Shown in pieces: positions 52,405 through 62,293 of a stretch of DNA of 64,000 bases. The notes below the pieces were generated by a model, which saw nothing but the letters and a program-made list of their open reading frames with translations, had not been told where the DNA came from and searched no databases. The stretch comes from Pseudomonas viridiflava (GTDB lineage: Bacteria; Pseudomonadota; Gammaproteobacteria; Pseudomonadales; Pseudomonadaceae). Positions within the stretch are counted from its first letter, which is position 1. Each line of letters begins with the position of its first letter. The DNA is taken from positions 312,864 to 376,863 of the forward strand of contig NZ_LKEH01000018.1 of the NCBI RefSeq assembly GCF_001642795.1, in the 5' to 3' direction. The position numbers and the translations under genes were made by a program.

Positions 52405-52845
52405 ATGTCACTAGCCAATGTGTTCAACATTGCCGGTAGCGCCATGAGTGCCCAGACCACGCGTCTGAACACCACGGCCAGTAACATCGCCAACGCCGAG
52501 ACCGTTTCCTCGAGCGCTGACGCCACCTACCGCGCCCGTCATCCGGTGTTCGCCACCGTGATGCAGGGTCAGCAGTCCACGGGTGGCTCGCTGTTCCAGG
52601 ACCAGGGCGAAGCCGGGCAGGGCGTTCAGGTCAACGGCATCATCGAAGACAGTTCCAACCTCGAAGCGCGCTACGAGCCCAATCATCCTTCGGCTGACAA
52701 GAACGGGTATGTCTACTACCCCAACGTCAATGTCGTGGAAGAAATGGCCGACATGATTTCCGCCAGTCGTTCGTTCCAGACCAACGCTGAAATCATGAAC
52801 ACCGCAAAATCCATGATGCAGAAGGTTCTGACCCTCGGTCAGTGA
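52405..52845 (+). CDS. flgC: Flagellar proximal rod protein FlgC
   Basis: The 146-residue protein has the rod-family N-terminus (LNTTASNIANAETVSS) and the C-terminal VNVVEEMADMISASRSFQTNAEIMNTAKSMMQK helix conserved among rod and hook proteins. It polymerises in the proximal rod with FlgB and FlgF. The gene lies 3 bp after flgB and 15 bp before flgD. Confidence 0.96.
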   Translation: MSLANVFNIAGSAMSAQTTRLNTTASNIANAETVSSSADATYRARHPVFATVMQGQQSTGGSLFQDQGEAGQGVQVNGIIEDSSNLEARYEPNHPSADKNGYVYYPNVNVVEEMADMISASRSFQTNAEIMNTAKSMMQKVLTLGQ

Positions 52846-52860
52846 TAGAAGGCGAAAGAT

Positions 52861-53538
52861 ATGGCCGTTGAAAATAATGTATCGACGAGTTTTGTAAACT
52901 CGCTTCAGAACCCGACGCCGACGAAGACTGATTCGACGGGCACGCTGGGCAAGGATTCCTTCCTGCAGTTGCTGGTCACGCAGATGAAGAACCAGAACCC
53001 GCTGGATCCTCAGGACAACACTGAGTTTGTGGCGCAGCTGGCTCAGTTCAGCAGTGTGGAAAGCCTGCAGAACCTGACCTCTACTGTTGATTCGATTGCC
53101 GGCAGCTACCAGTCGTCCCAGGCGCTCCAGGCGTCGTCGCTGGTAGGTCGCTCGGTAATCATCAATGCCGGCTCCACAGCGGTTGACACCACCAAGGGCA
53201 TGGTCGGCTCCATCGCAGTGCCAGCGACCAGCTCTGTGACGAGCGTCAAGATTTACGACGCCCAGTCGAACCTGGTCAATACCGTGGACCTCGGCACGCT
53301 GCCAGCCGGTTCGACCAGCTTTGCCTGGGATGGCAAGGCCAGCGACGGCACCGTGGCACCTGCCGGTACTTACAGCTTCACGGCTGCAGGTTCGGTTGAC
53401 GGCAAGAACACCCAGTTCACGACTTACCTGCCTGCGATCGTCAACAGCGTCACGCTGGGCGTCAATGGTGCTGAAACAAAGCTCAACCTGGCCAGCGGCA
53501 GTGTTGCCTTGTCCAAAGTTCAAACGATCGGAATATAG
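52861..53538 (+). CDS. flgD: Hook cap / hook assembly protein FlgD
   Basis: The 225-residue protein has the conserved N-terminal LGKDSFLQLLVTQMKNQNPLDPQDNTEFVAQLAQFSSVE stretch (about 29-68). A TUDOR/Ig-like C-terminal part has TTSFAWDGKASDGTVAPAGTYSF. It forms the scaffold cap on which FlgE subunits polymerise and is discarded after hook completion. It lies between flgC and flgE in the same operon. Confidence 0.96.
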   Translation: MAVENNVSTSFVNSLQNPTPTKTDSTGTLGKDSFLQLLVTQMKNQNPLDPQDNTEFVAQLAQFSSVESLQNLTSTVDSIAGSYQSSQALQASSLVGRSVIINAGSTAVDTTKGMVGSIAVPATSSVTSVKIYDAQSNLVNTVDLGTLPAGSTSFAWDGKASDGTVAPAGTYSFTAAGSVDGKNTQFTTYLPAIVNSVTLGVNGAETKLNLASGSVALSKVQTIGI

Positions 53539-53566
53539 AGCCGACTAGACGGCGCAGGAGTGGAAT

Positions 53567-54895
53567 ATGTCTTTCAATATCGGTCTTAGTGGGCTCTATG
53601 CTGCAAACAAGAGTCTTGACGTTACCGGCAACAACATTGCCAACGTAGCGACCACCGGCTTCAAATCGTCTCGTGCGGAATTCGCCGACCAGTATGCGCA
53701 ATCGATTCGCGGTACGTCCGGCCAGACCAACGTGGGCAGCGGTGTTTCCACTGCAGCGGTTTCCCAGCAGTTCTCTCAGGGCAACCTGACCACGGGCACC
53801 GCCAACAGCCTTGACCTTGCCATCAACGGCAACGGTTTCTTCCAGCTCAGCAACAATGGCGAGAAGCTGTACACCCGTGCCGGTGCGTTCCACACCGACA
53901 AGGAAGGTTTTGTCGTCAACAGCGGCGGCATGAAACTGCAGGGTTACAACGTCGATGCCAATGGCAGCGTCGTCACCGGTGCACTGAGCGATCTGCGCGT
54001 TGATTCGTCGAACCTGGAGCCCAAGCCTACCAGTTCGATCACCAACGTCGCCAACCTGAACTCGGTGACACCATTGCCGAGTCTGTCGACCTTCGATGCC
54101 ACAGATACCAAAAGCTACAACATGAAGTACAGCACGCCGACTTACGACTCTCAGGGTAATGCACACACCCTGGACCAGTACTTCGTCAAGACAGGCACCA
54201 ACACATGGTCCATGTACTCGCTGATGGATGGCCGCAGCATCGCCAACCCGGCCACCACCACTGCCGACAAGAACGACCTGACCTTCAACTCGGCGGGTAA
54301 TCTGGTTGTGACCGCGCCTGGCGCTGTACCTACCAACAGCCCGAACATCACGTTCAACACTGACGGCACCTTCAACGTCAACAATTGGGTGCCAGGCGTG
54401 CAGACCGGTTCCGGTACCACGACGACCTGGGCTGCCAACGGTGCTGCGGGTGCGGCCACGATCAAGCTGAACATGTCCGGCATCACCCAGACTGCTTCGG
54501 TATCGGGTCTGCTCACTCAGGATCAGGATGGTTACGCGACCGGCCAGTTGAGCGCGATGAGCGTGGATGCAACCGGCAACCTGTTCGCCACCTACACCAA
54601 CGGCAAGTCGCAAGTGATCGGTCAGACCTCGCTGACCAACTTCGCCAACGTGCAGGGTCTGGCGCAGGCGGGCGGCACCAACTGGCGTGAAACCTTCGCG
54701 TCGGGCGTTCCGGTCAGCGGTACTCCACAGTCGGGCACTCTGGGCTACATCACCGGCCAGGCGCTGGAAGAGTCCAACGTTGACCTGACCATGGAACTGG
54801 TCAACCTGATCAAGGCGCAGAGCAACTATCAGGCGAACGCCAAGACCATCTCGACGCAAAGCACCATCATGCAGACCACCATTCAGATGACTTGA
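53567..54895 (+). CDS. flgE: Flagellar hook protein FlgE
   Basis: The 442-residue protein has the N-terminal hook/rod motif NNIANVATTGFKSSRAEF (about 22-39), hook core domains including DLAINGNGFFQL, and the C-terminal ALEESNVDLTMELVNLIKAQSNYQANAKTISTQ helix. It polymerises into the universal joint between rod and filament. It is the last gene of the operon and is followed by a strong terminator. Confidence 0.96.
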   Translation: MSFNIGLSGLYAANKSLDVTGNNIANVATTGFKSSRAEFADQYAQSIRGTSGQTNVGSGVSTAAVSQQFSQGNLTTGTANSLDLAINGNGFFQLSNNGEKLYTRAGAFHTDKEGFVVNSGGMKLQGYNVDANGSVVTGALSDLRVDSSNLEPKPTSSITNVANLNSVTPLPSLSTFDATDTKSYNMKYSTPTYDSQGNAHTLDQYFVKTGTNTWSMYSLMDGRSIANPATTTADKNDLTFNSAGNLVVTAPGAVPTNSPNITFNTDGTFNVNNWVPGVQTGSGTTTTWAANGAAGAATIKLNMSGITQTASVSGLLTQDQDGYATGQLSAMSVDATGNLFATYTNGKSQVIGQTSLTNFANVQGLAQAGGTNWRETFASGVPVSGTPQSGTLGYITGQALEESNVDLTMELVNLIKAQSNYQANAKTISTQSTIMQTTIQMT

Positions 54896-54914
54896 TGAAG
54901 TCGGTTTTGCGATA

Positions 54915-54945
54915 AACAAAAAGCCCCTTCAAGGGGCTTTTTGTT
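54915..54945. terminator. Strong bidirectional terminator after flgE
   Basis: AACAAAAAGCCCCTT pairs with AAGGGGCTTTTTGTT around a minimal loop, with A and T runs on both sides. It lies between flgE and the oppositely oriented small gene at 54987-55178. Confidence 0.93.
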
Positions 54946-54986
54946 TTCTCGACGATCAATCCGAAAACGACCTGTCGGGAGGCTGC

Positions 54987-55178
54987 TCAGATCGAGCAGT
55001 CGGATTTGACGAAGTGACCTTTCAATCGCGTCCAGCCCGGCCCCGGGCTGGTCTGTGCACAGACGATACGGCTGTCGCCCTGCCACTTGTAATAGTGGGC
55101 AGGCGCTGCGTGGGCGAGCAGGGCGAAGGTCGTCAGGCTGGCGGTGACGATGCCGATAATCCAGGTGCGAGCAGGCAT
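54987..55178 (-). CDS. Small secreted protein, DUF4124-like, between flgE and flgF
   Basis: This 63-residue protein has a clear signal peptide (MPARTW, hydrophobic stretch, cleavage at AHA-AP). A mature domain of about 38 residues begins HYYKWQGD and contains two cysteines (Cys40 and Cys61) that could pair. It resembles the small DUF4124 envelope proteins, whose function is unknown. GGGA lies seven bases before the ATG. It is on the strand opposite the flagellar genes, so it is not part of either operon. Confidence 0.65.
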   Translation of the reverse strand: MPARTWIIGIVTASLTTFALLAHAAPAHYYKWQGDSRIVCAQTSPGPGWTRLKGHFVKSDCSI

Positions 55179-55389
55179 GTCGATTCCCGATGTGCAGGGT
55201 GGTGAGCGCAAGATTATCACTGCCTGTCTACTGTGACGCGGGGGCAGTGAAGTTTTTTTGGCGGTGTGTCCTCCGTGTTGGCAGGCAGGCGGCAGTCTGC
55301 CGCCGCTATCGGATAGCCGTTTGCCACAGGTCATCTGTAGCGCGCCCGTTTTTGCTGGTAAATCAAGCGTTTGTATCGTGCGCAAAGAG

Positions 55390-55407
55390 TTGGTTCGAAA
55401 ATTGCTT
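55390..55407 (+). promoter_or_regulatory. Sigma54-type promoter of flgFGHIJKL
   Basis: TGGTTC (55391-55396), N5, TTGC (55402-55405) and T have the required GG-N10-GC spacing. The predicted start near 55417 gives a 44-base leader before the flgF GTG. The -24 core TGGTTC is identical to that at 35554. Confidence 0.75.
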
Positions 55408-55460
55408 TCTCCCTGTCAGAACAGCTACAGGCGGCAAGCGTCTGTCGGAGGAGGAAGACT

Positions 55461-56201
55461 GTGGACAAGTTGCTTTACGTCGCAATGAGCGGTGCATCTG
55501 AAAACGCGATCGCGCAGAAGGCCCATGCCAACAACCTGGCAAACGTGTCGACCAACGGCTTCATGCGCGACCTGGAACAGGCCCGCTCAATGCCCGTGTA
55601 TGGCGAGGTCATGCCTTCGCGCGCCTACGCCATGAGCGAGCGTCCAGGCACCGATTTTTCCGGCGGCGCGATGGTCGAGACCGGTCGTGAGCTGGACATC
55701 GCCATCAAGGGCAACGGCTGGATTGCGGTCCAGACACCCGATGGCGGCGAAGCCTATACCCGCAGTTCCGGCATGAACATCGATGCGTTGGGTGTGCTGC
55801 GCGACGGCAGCGGTTTGCCGGTAATGGGCAACGGCGGTCCGATTGCCGTGCCGCCTCAGCAGCAGATCGAAATCGGCGCCGACGGCACCATCAGTATTCG
55901 TTCGCTTGGCGAAAGCCCTCAGGTGATGGCGCAGGTCGACCGGATCAAGCTGGTCAACCCTGATCTGAAGACGATGGAGAAGGGCCCCGATGGTCTGATC
56001 CACACCAAGAGCGGCAGGCCTGCCGACGCGGATGCCAACGTTCAGGTCGAGTCCGGTTTCCTGCAGGCGAGCAACGTGAACGCCGTCGAGGAGATGACCT
56101 CGGTGCTGGCCCTGGCTCGTCAGTTCGAGCTGCACGTCAAGATGATGAAGACCGCCGAAGAAGACGACCAGTCGATGGCTCGCGTCTTGCAGATTGGCTA
56201 A
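55461..56201 (+). CDS. flgF: Flagellar rod protein FlgF
   Basis: The 246-residue protein starts MDKLLYVAMSGASENA and carries the rod motif ANNLANVSTNGFMRDLEQ. The central DIAIKGNGWIAVQTPDG and the C-terminal NVNAVEEMTSVLALARQFELHVKMM are typical of FlgF. It forms part of the proximal rod. The start codon is GTG at 55461, preceded by a strong GGAGGAGGAAG site; upstream in-frame codons lie before the sigma54 start. Confidence 0.95.
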   Translation: MDKLLYVAMSGASENAIAQKAHANNLANVSTNGFMRDLEQARSMPVYGEVMPSRAYAMSERPGTDFSGGAMVETGRELDIAIKGNGWIAVQTPDGGEAYTRSSGMNIDALGVLRDGSGLPVMGNGGPIAVPPQQQIEIGADGTISIRSLGESPQVMAQVDRIKLVNPDLKTMEKGPDGLIHTKSGRPADADANVQVESGFLQASNVNAVEEMTSVLALARQFELHVKMMKTAEEDDQSMARVLQIG

Positions 56202-56247
56202 CTATTGACAGCTTGCGCCGACAAACCGGCGCTCGAGGAGAATCTAC

Positions 56248-57036
56248 ATGCTTCCTGCACTATACGTCGCCAAAACCGGCCTGGCCGCTCAGGACACCAA
56301 CCTGACCACGATCTCCAACAACCTGGCGAACGTGTCGACCACAGGTTTCAAGAGCGATCGCGCCGAGTTTCAGGACCTGCTCTACCAGATCAAGCGTCAG
56401 CCAGGCGCCCAGTCCACTCAGGACAGCGAGCTGCCTTCCGGCCTGCAACTGGGTACCGGTGTGCGCATCGTCGGCACGCAGAAGAACTTCACCGCCGGCA
56501 GCCTGCAGACCACCAACAACCCGCTGGACCTGGCCGTCAACGGTCGTGGTTTCTTTCAGGTGACTCAACCGGACGGCACCGTAGCCTACAGCCGCGACGG
56601 TACCTTCCACCTGGACGCCAACGGCCAGATCGTGACCGCCAACGGTTATGCCCTCGAGCCTGCAATCGTGGTTCCGCAGAATGCCCAGACCTTCACGGTC
56701 GGTCAGGACGGTACGGTTTCGGTCACCTTGGCGGGCGCCACCGCGACGCCGCAGATCATCGGCAACATCCAGACCGCCGACTTCATCAACCCGGCCGGCC
56801 TGCAGGCCATCGGCGGCAACCTGTATCTGGAAACCGGTTCCAGCGGCGCGCCGCAGATCGGCACGCCAGGTCTGAACGGCCTCGGTCCTACCCTGCAGAA
56901 CACCCTGGAAAACTCCAACGTGAGCACGGTTGAGGAACTGGTCAACATGATCACCACCCAGCGCGCCTACGAGATGAACTCCAAAGTGATCTCGACCGCC
57001 GACCAGATGCTGCAGAACCTGACTCAGAACCTGTAA
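56248..57036 (+). CDS. flgG: Flagellar distal rod protein FlgG
   Basis: This 262-residue protein shows the FlgG signature SNNLANVSTTGFKSDRAEFQDLLYQ (about 24-48), PLDLAVNGRGFFQV and the C-terminal NVSTVEELVNMITTQRAYEMNSKVISTADQM. It builds the distal rod that crosses the peptidoglycan and outer membrane. A small GCGCCG...CGGCGC hairpin (56215-56232) lies in the gap after flgF, and GAGGAG precedes the start. Confidence 0.96.
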   Translation: MLPALYVAKTGLAAQDTNLTTISNNLANVSTTGFKSDRAEFQDLLYQIKRQPGAQSTQDSELPSGLQLGTGVRIVGTQKNFTAGSLQTTNNPLDLAVNGRGFFQVTQPDGTVAYSRDGTFHLDANGQIVTANGYALEPAIVVPQNAQTFTVGQDGTVSVTLAGATATPQIIGNIQTADFINPAGLQAIGGNLYLETGSSGAPQIGTPGLNGLGPTLQNTLENSNVSTVEELVNMITTQRAYEMNSKVISTADQMLQNLTQNL

Positions 57037-57834
<798 letters not shown>

Positions 57835-57847
57835 TAGCGGGATAGAC

Positions 57848-58957
57848 ATGATCAAGCTCAAGCAACTGATAGCCGCGACCTTGTTGTTGACCACAGCGTT
57901 CGGCGCACACGCCGAACGTCTGAAGGACATCGCGAGCATCTCCGGCGTGCGTGCCAACCAATTGATCGGTTACGGTCTGGTGGTAGGGCTCAACGGTACG
58001 GGCGACCAGACCACCCAGACGCCATTCACGCTGCAGACCTTCAACAACATGCTGTCGCAGTTCGGTATCAAGGTGCCAGCCGGTTCCGGCACCGTGCAGT
58101 TGAAAAACGTTGCGGCGGTGGCGGTGTACGCCGACCTGCCTGCGTTCGCCAAGCCGGGCCAGACAGTCGACATCACCGTTTCTTCGATCGGTAACTCCAA
58201 GAGCCTGCGTGGCGGTGCCTTGTTGATGACGCCGATGAAAGGTGTCGACGGCAACGTCTACGCCATCGCTCAGGGCAACCTGGTGGTGGGTGGTTTTGAC
58301 GCGGAAGGCCGTGACGGCTCAAAGATTACAGTCAACGTTCCGTCGTCGGGTCGTATCCCTGGCGGTGCGTCGGTCGAGCGCTCGGTGCCGAGCGGCTTCA
58401 ATCAGGGCAACACCCTGACGCTGAACCTCAACCGTTCCGACTTCACCACCGCCAAGCGCATCGTCGACAAGATCAATGACCTGCTCGGCCCAGGCGTGGC
58501 TCAGGCGCTGGACGGCGGATCGGTTCGCGTGACCGCGCCTCTGGATCCGGGTCAGCGTGTCGATTACCTGTCGATTCTGGAAAACCTGGAAGTCGATCCG
58601 GGCCAGACGGCTGCCAAGGTCATCATCAATTCGCGGACCGGCACCATCGTGATCGGTCAGAACGTGAAAGTATCGCCAGCCGCCGTGACTCACGGCAGCC
58701 TGACCGTGACTATCACTGAAGACCCTATTGTCAGCCAGCCGGGCGCGTTGTCCGGTGGCCAGACGGCTGTAGTCCCTCGCTCGCGGGTCAATGCCCAGCA
58801 GGAACTGCACCCGATGTTCAAGTTCGGTCCAGGCACCACGCTTGACGAAATCGTCCGCGCGGTCAATCAGGTGGGCGCTGCGCCCGGTGACCTGATGGCC
58901 ATCCTCGAAGCCTTGAAGCAGGCCGGCGCATTGCAAGCCGACCTGATCGTCATCTGA
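57848..58957 (+). CDS. flgI: Flagellar P-ring protein FlgI
   Basis: The 369-residue periplasmic protein has a signal peptide (MIKLKQ, hydrophobic core, AHA-ER cleavage near 22). The conserved FlgI body contains [30 protein letters not shown] and a C-terminal [14 protein letters not shown]. It forms the P ring with help from FlgA. The start at 57848 is 13 bp after flgH; a longer in-frame extension would run back into flgH and destroy the signal peptide. Confidence 0.96.
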   Translation: MIKLKQLIAATLLLTTAFGAHAERLKDIASISGVRANQLIGYGLVVGLNGTGDQTTQTPFTLQTFNNMLSQFGIKVPAGSGTVQLKNVAAVAVYADLPAFAKPGQTVDITVSSIGNSKSLRGGALLMTPMKGVDGNVYAIAQGNLVVGGFDAEGRDGSKITVNVPSSGRIPGGASVERSVPSGFNQGNTLTLNLNRSDFTTAKRIVDKINDLLGPGVAQALDGGSVRVTAPLDPGQRVDYLSILENLEVDPGQTAAKVIINSRTGTIVIGQNVKVSPAAVTHGSLTVTITEDPIVSQPGALSGGQTAVVPRSRVNAQQELHPMFKFGPGTTLDEIVRAVNQVGAAPGDLMAILEALKQAGALQADLIVI

Positions 58958-58967
58958 GGGCGCGTAC

Positions 58968-60209
58968 ATGGACATCAAGGGTGGAATTTCCACGCCGGTC
59001 GACTCGGGCGCCTATACCGACGTCAATCGTCTGGCATCGCTGAAGCATGGCGACAAGGACAGTGTGGCGAACCAGAAAAAGGTCGCCCAGGAGTTCGAGT
59101 CGCTGTTCGTCAGCCAGATGCTCAAGGCCATGCGTTCGGCCAACGAAGTGCTGGCCAAGGACAACCCGATGAACACCGCGGCGACGCGGCAGTATCAGGA
59201 CATGTATGACCAGCAGCTGGCCGTGACATTGTCCACCCGTGGCAACGGTATTGGTCTGCAGGACGTACTGATGCGTCAGCTCTCGAAAGACAAGGGCATC
59301 AAGCACGCAGCGCCGACTGATCAGGCAGCAACAATTGCCGATCCGGCGGCGCCTTCCAAGACCGGTCTGGCGACCAGCGTCTATCAGCGTCCGCTGTGGG
59401 CCACCCGTTCGGTGGCTGCCGATCAGGCGGCTGCGGCTGCTTCGGCGTCCGGTGAAGGCCGCAACGACATGGCGCTGCTCAATGCGCGTCGTCTGTCGCT
59501 GCCGACCAAGCTGACTGACAGGTTGCTGGCGGGGATCGTGCCGTCGGCCACCGCCGCTGCCAACGTAGCCAACAGCCCGATGCCGTCACGCGCTGTAGCC
59601 AGCGCCAGCGGCCAGAACGGCGACTGGACTATGGATCCGAATCTGGCGCCTGCGCCGGAGTACGTGCGCACCATGGCCCAGCCACCGCTGGCACCGGCCA
59701 AGCGGGCGTTCAGCAATGCCGATCAGTTCGTCGAAACCATGTTGCCGCTCGCCAAAGAAGCCGCTGCGCGTATTGGCGTGGATCCGGTCATGTTGGTGGC
59801 ACAGGCTGCACTGGAAACCGGCTGGGGCAAATCCATCATGCGTCAGCAGGATGGCAGCAGCAGTCACAACCTGTTCGGCATCAAGGCGGCCGGCAGCTGG
59901 AAAGGGCCGGAAGCGCGTGCGATCACCAGCGAGTTCCGCGACGGCAAGATGGTCAAGGAGACGGCAGACTTCCGTTCCTATACCTCCTATGCCGACAGCT
60001 TCCACGACCTGGTCAGTCTGCTGCAGAACAACAATCGATATAAAGAAGTGGTCAATTCGGCCGATAAACCAGAACAGTTTGTAAAAGAATTGCAGAAGGC
60101 CGGTTACGCAACAGATCCGGACTATGCCAGCAAGATTTCGCAGATTGCGAAGCAGATGAAGAGTTACCAGACGTACGCCGCTGCAACGGGCTCTTCCACG
60201 ACTTTATAA
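58968..60209 (+). CDS. flgJ: Rod-cap / peptidoglycan hydrolase FlgJ
   Basis: The 413-residue protein has two domains. The N-terminal rod-binding domain (about 25-110, FESLFVSQMLKAMRSANEV) caps the growing rod. The C-terminal glucosaminidase/muramidase domain (about 260-400) has ALETGWGKSIM, where the glutamate is the likely catalytic residue, and SHNLFGIKAAGSWKGPEA. It opens the cell wall for the rod. A long Ala-rich linker of about 130 residues joins the domains. Confidence 0.95.
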   Translation: MDIKGGISTPVDSGAYTDVNRLASLKHGDKDSVANQKKVAQEFESLFVSQMLKAMRSANEVLAKDNPMNTAATRQYQDMYDQQLAVTLSTRGNGIGLQDVLMRQLSKDKGIKHAAPTDQAATIADPAAPSKTGLATSVYQRPLWATRSVAADQAAAAASASGEGRNDMALLNARRLSLPTKLTDRLLAGIVPSATAAANVANSPMPSRAVASASGQNGDWTMDPNLAPAPEYVRTMAQPPLAPAKRAFSNADQFVETMLPLAKEAAARIGVDPVMLVAQAALETGWGKSIMRQQDGSSSHNLFGIKAAGSWKGPEARAITSEFRDGKMVKETADFRSYTSYADSFHDLVSLLQNNNRYKEVVNSADKPEQFVKELQKAGYATDPDYASKISQIAKQMKSYQTYAAATGSSTTL

Positions 60210-60219
60210 GGTTTTAATC

Positions 60220-62280
60220 ATGTCGCTGATTTCAATTGGGCTCTCAGGTATCAATGCCAGCAGTGCCGCGATCAACACCATCGGTAACAACACGGCCAAC
60301 GTGGATACCGCCGGTTACTCGCGTCAGCAGGTGATGACCACGGCGTCGGCACAGATCAACATCGGTCTGGGTGTCGGCTACATCGGCACCGGCACCACGC
60401 TGTCCGACGTGCGTCGCATCTACAACAGCTACCTAGACAGCCAATTGCAATCCAGTACAGCGCTCAAGGCCGATGCCACGGCTTACTCCGGGCAGGCGAC
60501 CAAAACCGATCAGCTGTTGTCCGACAGTACGACCGGCGTTGCCGCGCAAATGACAGATTTCTTCACCAAGTTGCAGAGCGTCGCCAGCAGCGCCACGCAG
60601 GCGTCCAGCCGCTCGGCGTTTTTGACCCAGGCAACCTCGGTCAGCGGGCGCTTCAACTCGGTGGCTGCACAGTTGACCTCGCAGAACGATAACGTCAACG
60701 CACAGCTCAATACCTTCACGCTTCAGGCCAACGAGCTGACCAAGCAGATCGCCGGTCTTAACAAGCAGATTACCCAGGCGTCGGCAGGCAATACCACGCC
60801 CAACTCGTTGCTGGACTCGCGCAACGAAGCCGTTCGCAAGCTCAACGAGCTGGTCGGCGTCAAAGTGGTCGAAAACAACGGCAACTACGATGTCTACACC
60901 GGCACCGGACAATCGCTGGTCAGTGGTGCGAACGCCTATACCATGAGTGCGTCGCCGAGCGCGGCCGATCCGTTGCAGTACAACCTGCAGATCACTTACG
61001 GTCAGACCAAGACAGACGTTACCTCGGTCGTGAGTGGTGGTTCGATTGGCGGTCTTCTGCGTTATCGCGCCGACATACTGGTTCCGGCTGCCAATGAGCT
61101 GGGGCGTGTGGCCATGGTGCTGGCCGATCAGATGAACAGCCAGATGAGCCAGGGCATCGACAGCAAGGGCAACTTCGGCTCAGGTCTGTACGCCAGCATC
61201 AACAGCGCTGATGCGATCCTTCAGCGCAGCACCGGCAACGTCAACAACAGCACCGGCTCCGGCAACTTGGGCGTCACCATCAAAGACACCAGCAAGCTGA
61301 CCGCCGATGATTACGAAGTCACGTTCAGCGACACCAACAACTACACGATACGTCGCCTGCCCAACGGCGAAAGCGTGGGTACAGGTGCGTTGAGCGACAA
61401 CCCGCCCAAGCAGTTCGAAGGCTTCAGCATGAGCCTGAGTGGCAATGCGGTGGCTGCCGGCGACATCTTCAAAGTGACGCCGACCCGCAACGGTGCCTCC
61501 GGTATCGCTGTGGCGTTGACTGATCCCAAGGACATTGCGGCAGCGGCGCCCCTGACCGCAACGGCGGGTACCAGCAACTCCGGTACCGGCGGCTTTACCC
61601 AGCCGGTGGTTGCCACCAAGTCCGATATCTACAACTCCGCGCAAACCGCCGATCTGCGCAATGCGCTGAAAACCACCACGCCCATGAAGCTGGTGATGGG
61701 TGCTGCCAGTGCTACAGGCGTTCAGAGCTATTCGCTGGTGGATGCAACCGGTGCCGCTGTGCTCGACCAGAATGGCAACGCTGTCGGTGGTTCGATCATT
61801 CAGGGCCAGAACAACCAGATCAAGCTCGCCGTCGGTTATACCGACACGACCACGACGCCCAATACCCGGACGGCGTTCGAGGTCGAGATGACCCTTTCCG
61901 GAACGCCGATTGTCAATGACACCTTCAGCATCGGTCTGACGGGCGCAGGTTCTTCCGATAACCGCAACGCGCTGGCGATGATCAACCTGCAGACCTCCAA
62001 ATCGGTAGGCGTGACGGGTGGCAGTGTCGGCACCAGCCTTTCCGGTGCCTATGCAGACATCGTCTCGGTGGTCGGCACGCGAACCGCCCAGGCCAAGAGC
62101 GATGTGACGGCCAACGAGTCGGTCCTGGCAACGGCCAAGGCCGCACGGGACTCGGTGTCCGGTGTATCGCTGGACGAAGAAGCGGCCAACCTGATCAAGT
62201 ATCAGCAGTACTACACCGCCTCCTCGCAGATCATCAAGGCGGCCCAAACCATTTTCAGCACGCTGATCAACAGTCTTTAA
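60220..62280 (+). CDS. flgK: Hook-filament junction protein FlgK (HAP1)
   Basis: The 686-residue protein has the N-terminal GINASSAAINTIGNNTANVDTAGYSRQQV motif and a C-terminal NLIKYQQYYTASSQIIKAAQTIFSTLINS helix, which FlgN binds. It is about 140 residues longer than the E. coli protein, as in other pseudomonads. Two Gly/Thr-rich beta modules of the flagellin-hook type fill the middle (about 350-430 and 505-580). Related modules occur in FlgL. Confidence 0.95.
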   Translation: MSLISIGLSGINASSAAINTIGNNTANVDTAGYSRQQVMTTASAQINIGLGVGYIGTGTTLSDVRRIYNSYLDSQLQSSTALKADATAYSGQATKTDQLLSDSTTGVAAQMTDFFTKLQSVASSATQASSRSAFLTQATSVSGRFNSVAAQLTSQNDNVNAQLNTFTLQANELTKQIAGLNKQITQASAGNTTPNSLLDSRNEAVRKLNELVGVKVVENNGNYDVYTGTGQSLVSGANAYTMSASPSAADPLQYNLQITYGQTKTDVTSVVSGGSIGGLLRYRADILVPAANELGRVAMVLADQMNSQMSQGIDSKGNFGSGLYASINSADAILQRSTGNVNNSTGSGNLGVTIKDTSKLTADDYEVTFSDTNNYTIRRLPNGESVGTGALSDNPPKQFEGFSMSLSGNAVAAGDIFKVTPTRNGASGIAVALTDPKDIAAAAPLTATAGTSNSGTGGFTQPVVATKSDIYNSAQTADLRNALKTTTPMKLVMGAASATGVQSYSLVDATGAAVLDQNGNAVGGSIIQGQNNQIKLAVGYTDTTTTPNTRTAFEVEMTLSGTPIVNDTFSIGLTGAGSSDNRNALAMINLQTSKSVGVTGGSVGTSLSGAYADIVSVVGTRTAQAKSDVTANESVLATAKAARDSVSGVSLDEEAANLIKYQQYYTASSQIIKAAQTIFSTLINSL

Positions 62281-62293
62281 GGAATCGTGAGCC

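Noticed and set aside
53483..54919. Minus-strand open frame opposite flgE
   Set aside because: Entirely antisense to flgE, with no domain and no ribosome site.
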